The notes beneath the pieces were generated by a model. It saw only the letters and a program-made list of their open reading frames with translations, searched no databases and was not told the origin of the DNA. Shown here piece by piece: positions 1-9,544 of a stretch of 64,000 bases of DNA (position 1 is the stretch's first letter; every line of letters begins with the position of its first letter). The stretch comes from Adiantum capillus-veneris (lineage: Eukaryota > Streptophyta > Polypodiopsida > Polypodiales > Pteridaceae). Location: the NCBI GenBank assembly GCA_014529385.2, contig CM043969.1, forward strand, positions 14,879,446 to 14,943,445, read 5' to 3'. A program made the position numbers and the translations under genes.

Positions 1-1402
1 TGGCTGCTTCCGTCATGACACAAACCTGTGCTCCACCGTCTATGTAGGCTTGTACCCGCATCCTCTTCTCTATAATTGCATCCACCAACGGAAGAACATC
101 AGTGGGGATACCTACCCTCAAAGCCATGTTTTGCACTACTTGGACATTTCCCTTAGCTCTTGGTAGCCTGGTGCTAACACTTGTGGACCACTGCCTTCTT
201 AACTTTGGATTTAAAGCCAACATCTGACCAAATGTAATATTTGCCTTTTGATTTTGAACATCACTCACCAGATTGTACTCCGGATAGCCACGTCCTAGCT
301 GGAAATCCGCATGTTTGATCTTGCGACGCCTCCTTCTCTTGCTAGGCTCTGGCTGCTCTCTGCCTTCATACACCTTCTCTTTGCCCTTGCGAGCTCTAGT
401 TTCCCGTTCTGCCTCTGTCTCCCTCTCAACTCTTGCCCTCTTATTGGCCAAAACTTCGACATCCTCCTTGTCCACCCCTATGATGTTTACTCTTGGAACT
501 TCACCTCCGTTTTGCAGAGCTGGCTGCACCGGATTCTCCACCGCTTGCTCTCTTGGACCATTGTACTGCCCTTGACCTCGACCTCTACCAAACAGCGGGT
601 ACATACCTCCTCGTTCTCTTTGCGGTTGAGGACAATCAAGTGCATAATGCCCTTCTTCTCCACAATTGTAACACCTACCAGGCAGTGGCGGTGCCTTGCC
701 CCTTGCTCCTCTTGGCTGTCCTCTATCCCTGAAATTGAGCTGCAACGCCTGCATCTGCTCTAATAAATCTTGCACTGTGCGCATCCAATTTTGCGGCACA
801 ACAGCTACACCTCGAATTCCCTGATTTTCTTCATGTCCAGCCTCTCTTGGACTCTGCGGTTGAACATGGGCCATCGTCTCGTAGCTTGACACGCCCTGCT
901 CTATCTTCTTCTTTATCTTTCTGCTCTTCGACCGTGCAATGGCTATCGCACCATTATAATTCTCTGGGCTCTCGAAATCAACTTTCTCTCTCACCTTGGG
1001 ATGCAGACACGCCATGAATTTGTCGAGATAGTCTCCATTAGCCAATTGCATGGCTGCCGGTAACTCTGCCCAACACTCCTCAAAATTACCCAAAAACAAA
1101 TTGAACTCTTCACTTACATCTTTCTTAAGCGCCTTCAGCTTTGCATCCATTTCGACTTGGGAAGTCTCCTTGTGAAAGTCGTGAAGAAACCTCGCCCGTA
1201 GAGCCGACCATGCTTGCTTCGGCTCACCTTCCAATGCGTCGTACCATGCTTTAGCTCTACCACGCATCACCAAAGGAAAAGTCTGCATTTTTCTATCCTC
1301 GTTCGGCATACGTAATGATAGCATGTACAGCTTGAAATCTGACATCCACTCGTCAGGGCTCTCTTCTCCTGTGAAAATCGGTCCATAGCTTCTCGCTGCC
1401 AT
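1..1402 (-). CDS. gag: Gag and start of protease of element A (partial, runs off the window)
   Basis: The frame begins at an ATG at 1402 and stays open to base 1, about 467 codons. The first 160 residues are a retrotransposon capsid domain with the conserved stretch MRGRAKAWYDALEGEP and the later motif KVREKVDFE. A CCHC zinc knuckle (CYNCGEEGHYALDC) follows near residue 240, then a basic, charged linker (EPSKRRRRRK). At the end is the start of a retropepsin, with AYIDGGAQVCVMT matching the active-site loop of the same protein in element B. Gag packages the element RNA and the protease processes the polyprotein. The start was chosen because element B begins with the same MA-SYGP-FTGEE pattern. 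Confidence 0.88.
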   Translation of the reverse strand, partial: MAARSYGPIFTGEESPDEWMSDFKLYMLSLRMPNEDRKMQTFPLVMRGRAKAWYDALEGEPKQAWSALRARFLHDFHKETSQVEMDAKLKALKKDVSEEFNLFLGNFEECWAELPAAMQLANGDYLDKFMACLHPKVREKVDFESPENYNGAIAIARSKSRKIKKKIEQGVSSYETMAHVQPQSPREAGHEENQGIRGVAVVPQNWMRTVQDLLEQMQALQLNFRDRGQPRGARGKAPPLPGRCYNCGEEGHYALDCPQPQRERGGMYPLFGRGRGQGQYNGPREQAVENPVQPALQNGGEVPRVNIIGVDKEDVEVLANKRARVERETEAERETRARKGKEKVYEGREQPEPSKRRRRRKIKHADFQLGRGYPEYNLVSDVQNQKANITFGQMLALNPKLRRQWSTSVSTRLPRAKGNVQVVQNMALRVGIPTDVLPLVDAIIEKRMRVQAYIDGGAQVCVMTEAA

Positions 1403-1460
1403 GACTTCCAATGCGAAAAACCGCTTCTTTTTATCAACTAGGAACAATAAGTGTGCTCCT

Positions 1461-1474
1461 CCGTGGGGGCACCA
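1461..1474 (-). other. Primer-binding site of element A
   Basis: On the minus strand this reads TGGTGCCCCCACGG, six bases inside the 5' LTR end. Element B has nearly the same site at the same distance (14041). The matching tRNA is not identified here. TGG at the start is the expected complement of a tRNA CCA end. Confidence 0.75.
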
Positions 1475-1664
1475 GAAGATGGAGAGGGGGAATGGGGGAA
1501 CGCACCCAGCACAAACAAAAGGGCCTCTCTATAGCTCAGGGTATTCACAACACCCCTATCCTCTCAGAAAAACACCTTCAAAGAAACACTTAACACTAGC
1601 ATACCACCGCCTGCTCCATTGCCACTGCTCATGCACTCTACAAACCCACCACACAAGGTACACC

Positions 1665-1896
1665 TGTAGAGTGCGCAGGTGATGGAGAAGGTAGGAAAGA
1701 AGACTACGCACACACACCAACACACATCGAGACACACACACACAATCGTTACCCTGCAGCAACCATTCAACGAGCTGCTCTTGTCTTCTTCTTCTCTTTT
1801 GAACTATTATCCAAAGTATATTTACAACATAGTATAGTCAGTGTCCAGCCGCCCATAGCACAATGGACATATTCTTTAACATCATATTCTTTAACA
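1665..1896 (-). repeat. 3' LTR of Copia J
   Basis: The plus strand begins TGTAGAGTGCGCAGG and ends TTCTTTAACA. It matches 6059-6291 with about four mismatches and two small indels. The polypurine tract lies immediately upstream in the element's direction, at 1897-1905. Confidence 0.95.
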
Positions 1897-4800
1897 CTCC
1901 CCCTCAAGCTCAGAGTGAGCTTGCATATAATGGATTCCCAATGCTTCACGAAAGTAGCAAAACTTTTCCTTTCCAAGAGCTTTTGTGAATATATCCGCAA
2001 CTTGATCATTTGTCTTCACATACACCAAATCAATCTCATTTGCCAAAACTTTTTCTCTAATGAAGTGATAATGTACCTCAATGTGTTTAGTGCGAGTATG
2101 GTAGACTGGATTCTTTGCCAACATGATGCTGCTAATATTGTCACAATATATAATGACATTGTCAAGATAGTCAAAACCAAATTCTACCATAAGCACTCTC
2201 AACCATGACTCTTCACATGCTGCCAAAGCTGCTCCACGATATTCAGCTTCTGTACTTGATAATGCTATAGTTGATTGCTTCTTGCTACTCCAACTTATCA
2301 TACCATTGCCAATGGAAAATGCATAACCACTTGTAGATCTTCTATCCATAAAATCTCCTGCCCAATCTGCATCTGTGTAACCATAAAGACAAAGCTTCCC
2401 ATTCTTTTCATAAAACATTCCATAACTGACAGTGGCTTTCACATATCTCATAATCCGTCTCACTGCATCAAGATGACTTTTACATGGATTTTGCATGAAT
2501 TGACTCACAACACCCACTGCATAACTCAAATCTGGCCTTGTTATTGTCAAGTAAATAAGGCTTCCAACCATCTTGCGATACATAGTGACATCCTCAATGT
2601 AATGTCCATCATCAAACGACTTCACATTTTGATCAAGAGGTGTATCAACCGGTTTGCACGCTGTCATTCCATACTTCTCAAGCATATCCAACGCGTATTG
2701 TCTTTGTATCATCCAAATTCCTGATAAAGTATTGAAAATTTCAATTCCCAAGAAATATCTCAACTCACCAAGGTCCTTCATGTTGAATTCTCTCAACAAA
2801 CTCTTCTTGACATGCAAAATTTGCTCAGCATGACTTCCAGTGAGAATCAAGTCATCAACATAGATAACAATAACGACGATCTCTCCATCAACATGCTTCA
2901 AAAATAATGAGTGATCAGCAGTAGATTGTTTAAATCCAATCTTCTTCAAGAATCTGGTTATCTTTTCACACCAAGCTCTAGATGCTTGCTTCAAACCATA
3001 CAATGCTTTCTTCAACTTACACACATAATATGGAAACTCTGGATGTTGATAACCCTCTGGCTGTATCATATAAACTTCTTCTTCCAAGTCACCATTCAAG
3101 AATGCATTATCCACATCCATTTGCCGTAACTTCCAACCGAACATACTTGCCATTGCTATCACCAATCTGACTGTTGTTATCTTTGCAACTGGACTAAATG
3201 TCTCATCATAATCAAGACCTTTTGTTTGTGCATAACCTTTAGCAACAAGCCTCTCTTTGTATCTTTCCACACTACCATCTGACTTGCACTTGACTTTGTA
3301 TACCCATCTTGAACCAATTGCTTTCTTTCCACTTGGCAGGCGAACCAAATCCCAAGTGTCATTCTTCACAAGAGCATCCATCTCATCATCCATAGCTGAC
3401 TCCCATTCTGATTTTCCAATTGCCTCTTGAAAACATGTAGGCTCTTTATGTTGCACACATGAAACCATGTATGCATAATGTGTACGCATGTAACCGTTGT
3501 ATGTCAATCTATCAATTGGATAACACACCCTCTCTGATCTTCTCAACTGTGGTGCACTCTTCTCTTCAACTCTTGCATATGGGGGTACATATTTCTCAAT
3601 ATGCTTACTGCCAGGTGTCCTCAAATGTGGTAAACCATGCTCTTCATTGAGGCTTTCATCTCCAGAACTCTCTTCAACCACTTTCTTCTTGCCTTTGTCG
3701 TCTTGCTTCTTATCTCGCAAACGACCGCTCCATGGGTTGACGCTTCTTGTACTCTCCTCTGCCATATGTGGTCCTGGAATAGTTCTTGTTGATGGTCCTG
3801 GCTTATCAACAACATGACGCACATTCTCTTGCTCTTCATACTCATCTTCTATCATCACTGGCTTTGGTTTATACCATGGTTCATGCTCACAAAATCTGAC
3901 ATCTCTACTGACATAAACTTGTCTTGTCGTAGGATCATAGCACTTGTAACCTTTCTTTTCAACTGGGTAGCCCAAGAATATACACTTCACTGCCTTTGGC
4001 TCCATCTTCTTTCTTGCTTCATTTGGCACATGAACATAGCAAACACATCCAAAAACTTTCATGTAGGAAACTGTTGGCTTGATCCCATAAAGTCTCTCAT
4101 AAGGTGAAATTTCATGAATGGCAGCTGTTGGTGTTCGATTCATAATGTGTACAGCTGTATGAACTGCTTCAACCCAATATGTTAATGGCATATTCATCTC
4201 ATTCATCATGGCTCTTGCAATCTCTGCTATGACTCTATTCTTTCTCTCAGCAACTCCATTTTGTTGTGGTGTGTATCTGCAAGTAATCTGTCTTCTTATG
4301 CCTTGTTCACGTAAGTAATCATCAAAACTGTGTGACATGTACTCTCCCCCTCCATCTGTACGTAGGCATTTAATTTGACAACCATTCTCTTTCTCAACCA
4401 TAACTTTGAACTCCAAAAATACTTCAAATGCCTCTGACTTTGCCTTTAGAAAGTAAACCCATGTCATTATGATGTAATCATCCGTAAATGTGATAAAATA
4501 TCGACAACCATTTGGCGTAGCATGATCACAAGGTCCCAAAATATCTGAATGAACAATTTCCAAAGGACTTTGGTTAATTCTCCCCCTCTTTGGAAATGGT
4601 AAACGAGATTGCTTTCCAAATTGACAAGCTTCACAAACATGATCAAAATTCAATCTGCCAAACTTTGGTAATCCACGTACAATTTGATTTGATTGCATAT
4701 GCTTTAATCTTCTAAAATTGACATGACCAATCCTCTTATGCCATAACTCTGCCCAATTATCTTGAGTGGTTGATTTATTTGCATACATACCACTGTGTAA

Positions 4801-5154
4801 ACATGGATCTCCAGCTTCCAATGAGAACAGGCGACCTTTCTTTCTTCCACGTGCCAATATCTTGCCTGGTCTAAAGAAGTCACTAATGCATAGTGAAATC
4901 CAATGCATCACTTTCCTTGAATTCTCGATCCACTTCTTGTAAGCTTCTACTCCTGCTTGCCATGTTTTATGTGCTTCAACATTCTCTCTATTTGGTTCCA
5001 AACCAACCTCGGGACACTCTTGTTCACCTATAATATAATCCCATAAACCTTTGCCCATGATAAAGTTCTCCATCCTGTAAGACCATATGCTGTAGTTCTT
5101 TCTGGTCAGCTTCTCTCCAACAATCTGTGTGACTTGAGTTGAACTTTCTGCCAT
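1891..5154 (-). CDS. pol: Gag-pol polyprotein of Copia J
   Basis: The open frame extends from 5232 to 1891 (1,113 codons). The MAESSTQ methionine at 5154 resembles usual Copia Gag starts and is the preferred start. Residues below are counted from 5232. A Gag N-terminus (KLTRKNYSIWSYRM) is near 40-55. A pre-integrase zinc-binding segment with H-H and CEAC follows at 165-205. Integrase catalytic residues are D230, D293 and E329, a D,D-35-E spacing. A chromodomain is absent, as is usual for Copia. Reverse transcriptase (about 620-870) has YVDDLILTG, and RNase H near the end has DADWAGD and SSTEAEY. Domain order integrase before reverse transcriptase is the Copia signature. The stop falls at the LTR edge. 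The protein is short for the family, so activity should not be assumed. Confidence 0.9.
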   Translation of the reverse strand: MAESSTQVTQIVGEKLTRKNYSIWSYRMENFIMGKGLWDYIIGEQECPEVGLEPNRENVEAHKTWQAGVEAYKKWIENSRKVMHWISLCISDFFRPGKILARGRKKGRLFSLEAGDPCLHSGMYANKSTTQDNWAELWHKRIGHVNFRRLKHMQSNQIVRGLPKFGRLNFDHVCEACQFGKQSRLPFPKRGRINQSPLEIVHSDILGPCDHATPNGCRYFITFTDDYIIMTWVYFLKAKSEAFEVFLEFKVMVEKENGCQIKCLRTDGGGEYMSHSFDDYLREQGIRRQITCRYTPQQNGVAERKNRVIAEIARAMMNEMNMPLTYWVEAVHTAVHIMNRTPTAAIHEISPYERLYGIKPTVSYMKVFGCVCYVHVPNEARKKMEPKAVKCIFLGYPVEKKGYKCYDPTTRQVYVSRDVRFCEHEPWYKPKPVMIEDEYEEQENVRHVVDKPGPSTRTIPGPHMAEESTRSVNPWSGRLRDKKQDDKGKKKVVEESSGDESLNEEHGLPHLRTPGSKHIEKYVPPYARVEEKSAPQLRRSERVCYPIDRLTYNGYMRTHYAYMVSCVQHKEPTCFQEAIGKSEWESAMDDEMDALVKNDTWDLVRLPSGKKAIGSRWVYKVKCKSDGSVERYKERLVAKGYAQTKGLDYDETFSPVAKITTVRLVIAMASMFGWKLRQMDVDNAFLNGDLEEEVYMIQPEGYQHPEFPYYVCKLKKALYGLKQASRAWCEKITRFLKKIGFKQSTADHSLFLKHVDGEIVVIVIYVDDLILTGSHAEQILHVKKSLLREFNMKDLGELRYFLGIEIFNTLSGIWMIQRQYALDMLEKYGMTACKPVDTPLDQNVKSFDDGHYIEDVTMYRKMVGSLIYLTITRPDLSYAVGVVSQFMQNPCKSHLDAVRRIMRYVKATVSYGMFYEKNGKLCLYGYTDADWAGDFMDRRSTSGYAFSIGNGMISWSSKKQSTIALSSTEAEYRGAALAACEESWLRVLMVEFGFDYLDNVIIYCDNISSIMLAKNPVYHTRTKHIEVHYHFIREKVLANEIDLVYVKTNDQVADIFTKALGKEKFCYFREALGIHYMQAHSELEGEC
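1897..1905 (-). other. Polypurine tract of Copia J
   Basis: The minus strand reads GAGGGGGAG directly against the 3' LTR start TGTTAAAG. It is the expected primer for plus-strand DNA synthesis. Confidence 0.8.
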
Positions 5155-6039
5155 CTTCACTCTCTCAATTTCTTTCAAAGGATTTTGATAAAATTTCGGC
5201 AGAGTTTCGTTTGTATTTGGACAATATCTCAAGTGACAATCTCAACCAAAGTGCTCATAAACACTGACAGAAAATCTCTCACTGCCAAGGGAAAATCCAC
5301 TGACTCACTTTGCCACAGACTGACTCAGTACTATGCATAAATACTCTAAAACAATGTCCACATGGACCTGTATGCAAATGCAATCCATACGCTGTCCTGT
5401 ACCACATATCCATACATCCACCTTCTTCCCATAGTCGTAAACGACATATGAGGTCTTTCGCGGGGCTAGTCGGGGGTTCGCTCCAGTACCTAATCCACCT
5501 TGCCAAGGTACCAAAGCTCCCAAGGCAAGGCTTCAAAAAACCTCACTCGACCCTCACAAAGGCTGCAGTTTTCCAAAATACATTGACCGCATATCCATAC
5601 ATAACCACAAAGTACTCAATCTGACAATATAACCGCCTCAACTTCTTCCCACAACCTTTCTTACATAGGCGGCTGTCCATAATGGACCCACAACAACCAA
5701 ACATAATCTTCGATAACACAATATCATGATGCAAAAGCTCTATGTCGCTCTCCAAAACCTGTGTAAATGCTGAATTCTTCACCTGTAACCTGTAAATCTA
5801 CTGCCGAGTGCAAAACTCGACATCTCCTATGCTTGTGTGAACTGGCTGTTTGCTGCACAAAATTGCAGATTTTTGCAAATCTGAGCATGCCAGTGCGTCC
5901 GGAATGCCCAAAAACATAAAGATAGACTCGTGGATCACTGTATTCCGAGTTCCGGTGAGGGAGTTATGACCAAAAAACCTCTCTTTTTTGTTTTTTTCCA
6001 GAGCTGTGGAAACCTGTGGATTGACTGTAGCTCCTCAAA
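5155..6039 (-). other. Leader of Copia J
   Basis: About 0.9 kb lies between PBS and the Gag start. I see no conserved protein in it; short reading frames on both strands have no recognisable motifs. A long leader like this fits packaging and translation control in Copia elements. Confidence 0.6.
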
Positions 6040-6055
6040 CTGAGCTCTGATACCA
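6040..6055 (-). other. Primer-binding site of Copia J (initiator tRNA-Met type)
   Basis: The minus strand reads TGGTATCAGAGCTCAG, three bases inside the 5' LTR. TGGTATCAGAGC is the well-known complement of plant initiator tRNA-Met used by Copia elements. Confidence 0.9.
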
Positions 6056-6058
6056 CTT

Positions 6059-6291
6059 TGTAGAGTGCGCAGGTGATGAGAAGGTAGGAAAGAAGACTAC
6101 GCACACACACCAACACACATCGAGAGACACACACACACAATCGTTACCCTGCAACAGCCATTCAACGAGCTGCTCTTCTCTTCTTCTTCTCTTTTGAACT
6201 ATTATCCAAAGTATATTTACAACATAGTATAGTCAGTGTCCAGCCGCCCAGAGCACAATGGACATATTCTTTAACATCATATTCTTTAACA
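6059..6291 (-). repeat. 5' LTR of Copia J
   Basis: It matches 1665-1896 and has the same TG...CA ends. The ACACC duplication follows at 6292-6296, after which element A's LTR resumes. Confidence 0.95.
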
Positions 6292-6648
6292 ACACCTACT
6301 ACCACTGCCTGTTTCCACCCTTACACACGCACATAACCACTCAATCTCACTCTCTCACTCAAAACACCATCGGTCCGGGGGGGCACACACTTCCACACAG
6401 CTGGCACCAAGGAGGGACATGAAAGCAGGAGAAAGAGAAGGGGGGAAGGGGAAACAACAGCACGGGAGGCAACTGTGTCTTGATTGCACTTCAGAAAACA
6501 CATACACTAGCTTGCAATGCCATCACCATGGCCATTTTCAAGCAAAAGTTACAAAGGGGCTAGCTTGCTAGAGAACTCCACTTTGCAGGCTTCAAACGGC
6601 ACCACAAAAGGCCAAGAAAAAAAGCCCCCAATTTGATCTATTTTTGAA

Positions 6649-6655
6649 TTTTATA
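6649..6655 (-). promoter_or_regulatory. TATA box in the LTR of element A
   Basis: The minus strand reads TATAAAA within the LTR, upstream of the U5 end at 1480. Position relative to the LTR end is similar to the TATAAAA at 13541 in element B. No experimental start site is known. Confidence 0.5.
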
Positions 6656-8449
6656 GGGGGGGACTTTAATTTGGGAATTTGCAATTTAATAGGTCCACTT
6701 GGCACCTTGAATTGGTATCTCTTGGGAAGGAGGGTACCGCTTTGCTCTATCTCTCTCTTCTTCACTCTTTGCACTTGGGAGGGGGGGCATTAGCGACGTC
6801 GCTATTGTCCCCTAGGCTTTTTATTTTTTTATTTTTATCTCTTCATTTTTTACCCCTATTGGCCTCAACCTTACACTGCTCCATTTTTGACTTTGACCCT
6901 CCCTTTCCTCTATCCGACTCCTCTTTTGCCCTTTTTTGACCTTGGCCTTCTTACCCCTGCCCTTGGTTTGTCTTCCTTTGTCCGGCTACTTGGCCTTGCA
7001 CTTTGCCCACCTTTGATTTGTACCCAACTTAACTCGTCCGGCCTACATTGCTCCTTGCTTTGTCCATCTCGCTGCCCTCGGGCTTTATCTCTCTCCCTTT
7101 GGCTCGCCTACTCTGCTGTGGGACCTTCCCCTTACCTGAGGGGGGGAGGCAATAGCGATGTCGCTATTGCCCCTCCCTCTCTCCTTTAAAACTTTGGCGC
7201 CGTGGGAATTGCCCCCTGCCACGTCATATGCCGACACTACGCCCACGCGAGCGGGCCGCTCCCCGCGCCGCCTCACCGGTCAAAACCGCCGCGGGTACGC
7301 CCTGCAGCGCCACCGCGCGCCACCTGCGGCCTGCGCAGCCCCACCTCCAATGGTCGCCATAGCCAATGAGCTCCTACTCCTTTCGATACCCCTTGTGGGC
7401 GCCTTCTTGCGGACTTATCCCCCGGAAGTTTTACCTGCGCGCCCCCATGTGGGTTAATTCGCTGGCCATGTGGTCGCACTGTAAGCTTCTAGCCTTTGAA
7501 GGCCTTGGAACAAGCAAAAAAGTTTCTTTGTGAGAGAGAGACCCCCCTTGGGGTGCCCACTTGACCTCACTCCCATGAAATGACCAGAGGTTGGAATCAC
7601 AAGCTACTGAGCCGGACTGGATTTTCAATGTATCGGGCCAATGCCATATCAAACTTCACCGCCCTTTGAATTATCTGAGTTCGTCGTCCGAGGCCGCCAA
7701 AAAACGGGAAATGCATCTACAAGTACTCAACCGTCGAATTGCTCCATTTTTGTCCACACTGTACCTCGATGCTCAGGGCTCAGAATCACGCGCCATCAAT
7801 TTCTGCTTACTCCATATGATGCATGCTACTCTCTAGAATCCGGTCGAGGCTCAAACGAGGTCAGATGGCACATTTTCCAATGCAGTGAAGTGGGCTCAGA
7901 CCCGGCCCCCGAAAAATCTTCAACTGACCATATCTTACTATCTAGAGCTCCAATTCGCAATCCGAGAAGACAGGCATGCTCCACAACTCGAGCACTACAC
8001 ATGTATACACTGACATCAGCCCAGGCCATCTGTCCCCAGCTGCCCTGTCCGTCGGGGATCTGCTACACACCCTTTCTTTAAACAGCAATATCTTGAACAC
8101 CGGGGCTCCGTTTGACAAGCCGTCTGGACCGGCTTCTAGAGCACGATGAACTCTACATTTTAGAGCTTTGACTTGGCATTTTGGGCATTTTCATCTGCCA
8201 CCCCATCTGGACCATTCCATAGCACTTTTGGCCTAAAAAACCGCTTCAAGCCTGCATTCCCGCTACCCTTTGGCTGCCAAGGGCCTTGGCACCTGTCTAG
8301 CCTTCTGCATTGCACTCGATTGCACCCTTTGCCTGGCATAGACCACTTGCTAGCTTCGACCAACTTTAGCTGTACCACCGTCTTCGTGGAGCCATCTCCA
8401 CCGAGGTGGTAGAAGACTCACTTCTTTCTTGTTCCTGTGGTGGAGGCTC

Positions 8450-8806
8450 TTAAATTCTCCTTTGAGAAGGAGATGCGTCATCAAGGAGCAAATTTCTGAG
8501 CCCTTCATATGGATCCTCTTCTTCTTCCCGAATCGGAGAGAGACTTCTTTTGGAAGTCTTGCAAGGAGGCTTCCTAGGTGCTCTCTCGTCATGGTGGGGA
8601 GCTTGGAGAATCCCATGAGCACGAAGTTGCCGTTGCACTTCACTTTGGAGGGATGGATTGCCCATGGATTGTTGAAGCCTAGAAACAAGATAGCTAACAA
8701 GCATCGGGGCATCATTAGTAGCTTGCTCATTAGCAAAATCAAAGTTATCAACATTAATTTCACTCTCTTTACTATTGTCAGCTATTCTAACGACTTTTAG
8801 GTGTAC
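8450..8806 (-). pseudogene. Unrecognised reading frame in element H
   Basis: About 119 codons read open on the minus strand from about 8806. Visible features are a polar start (SKESEINVDNFDFANEQ), a leucine/glutamine-rich middle (SYLVSRLQQSMGNP) and an acidic, serine-rich end (SPIREEEEDPYEGL). No known domain is recognised. Position just after a PBS suggests a Gag N-terminus, but that is inference. About 370 bp between it and the PBS (8807-9172) holds no clear gene. Confidence 0.35.
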
Positions 8807-9172
8807 TTTGGCACTTCAAGCCCTAGTTGCTACTCCTCTTTACCCCTTTAGAAAAAGCACTCAAGCTACTGTACCCGTGGCTCGAATACCATTAATTGCA
8901 AGGAATAGAAGAGAGGGTCGTTCAACACCAAAACAACACCGGATCCTGTCAAGCTTCTAAAAGCTCAATAGTGGTTAAGACGTAGGCAAGCCCCGTAGGA
9001 CTCCACTATTAAGACCATAGCTCTCGACGGTGATGCCCCATTAACTGCACAAAGGTAGGTGCACTGCAAGGCTGAAAAATCCCTATTCTACCTACTCACA
9101 TGCAATTAATAGTACCAACCATTATAGCTAGCTTGAGGACCTCCCGTCTTGAGCAAGAAAAGAGAAACCTTG

Positions 9173-9185
9173 TGCTCTGATACCA
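9173..9185 (-). other. Primer-binding site of element H (initiator tRNA-Met type)
   Basis: The minus strand reads TGGTATCAGAGCA directly after an LTR end ...AATGTTACA. It is the same class of site as in Copia J. Confidence 0.75.
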
Positions 9186-9186
9186 A

Positions 9187-9541
9187 TGTAACATTTAATG
9201 GCCCAGTAACTTGTGTGTAGCGGAAAATAGCATGAACATAGTGAGCATTTTATTAATACATCTGGCGTAGAAGCCGTAGAGGACCTCTTTTGAAGGTTGT
9301 CCACTTAAATAATAGCATTTGCTGCCTTCGAGGAAAGACATCCATGGTGCATCGTCTTGTTCAGGCTCATGAAATGTTTGAATGCATGTAAGCAGCATCC
9401 TGCAAATTTTACAAAGCATTACACATGAGAGGTCAGGGAGGCTCTTGAAGAAGTTCATGGCACCCATTAGGGTTTTCACCATGTATTCTTCCGTTGCTGG
9501 TCCCTGCTCTCTAGAGCTGGTAGTCTTGGGTAATTTAGCCA
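9187..9541 (-). repeat. Probable 5' LTR of element H
   Basis: The inner edge is TGTAACATTT on the plus strand, next to the PBS. On the minus strand a TATTTAAG box at about 9304-9311 and an AATAAAA signal near 9250 are spaced as in short Copia LTRs. The outer end is not supported by a second LTR copy, so 9541 is approximate. Confidence 0.45.
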
Positions 9542-9544
9542 TGT

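Larger units (their letters stand above)
1665..6291 (-). mobile_element. Element J: Ty1/Copia retrotransposon, young, nested in the LTR of A
   Basis: J is 4,627 bp with LTRs of 232 and 233 bp (1665-1896 and 6059-6291), TG...CA ends and a perfect 5-bp target duplication ACACC (1660-1664 and 6292-6296). A hand count gives about four substitutions and two small indels between the LTRs, about 98% identity, so insertion is recent. PBS and polypurine tract are in place. One long gag-pol frame is open, but the polyprotein is shorter than usual for Copia. I would call it nearly whole with about one break. Confidence 0.95.
1..8377 (-). mobile_element. Element A: Tat-like Ty3/Gypsy LTR retrotransposon, left part outside the window
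   Basis: The element reads right to left. Its 5' LTR runs from 8377 to 1480 and is interrupted by Copia J. It is followed by a primer-binding site and a gag-protease reading frame that leaves the window at base 1. Gag, linker and LTR are all recognisably related to element B at 11937-43556, so A and B belong to one family; B has the extra RNase H domain of the Tat lineage. In the visible part the reading frame is open and no breaks are evident apart from the J insertion in the LTR. The rest of pol and the 3' LTR are not visible, so the state of the whole copy is unknown. Confidence 0.9.
1480..8377 (-). repeat. 5' LTR of element A, about 2.27 kb, interrupted by Copia J
   Basis: Without J (1665-6291) and one copy of its 5-bp duplication, the LTR is about 2,266 bp. 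It begins TGGTACAGC at 8377 and ends CCCCTCTCCA at 1480, matching the ends of element B's LTRs. The 7600-8100 part aligns by eye, in reverse, with 12250-12540 of B. A TATAAAA box sits at 6649-6655, so J lies downstream of the promoter in the R/U5 part. Two near-perfect palindromes with core AATAGCGAC/GTCGCTATT lie at about 6786-6810 and 7148-7171. The GC-rich stretch 7200-7460 is part of the LTR, not a gene. The base after 8377 belongs to element H. Confidence 0.82.
8378..9541 (-). mobile_element. Element H: 5' end of a Copia-like element, cut by element A
   Basis: A minus-strand LTR end and PBS are visible at 9187 and 9173-9185. Downstream leader and coding-like sequence run to 8377, where A's LTR begins; the remainder would lie left of the window. 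The copy is partial and looks old. The outer LTR edge is uncertain; a change in character near 9541 is my best estimate. Confidence 0.55.

Noticed and set aside
311-763. Plus-strand frames at 0.3-0.8 kb
   Set aside because: They are shadows of the minus-strand Gag-protease frame of element A, which has clear capsid and zinc-knuckle motifs.
6321-8412. Many frames of 60-150 codons, including a GC-rich one near 7158-7457
   Set aside because: The stretch is LTR of element A, shown by matching LTRs in B and by the TATA box and palindromes; the frames are not shared with B.
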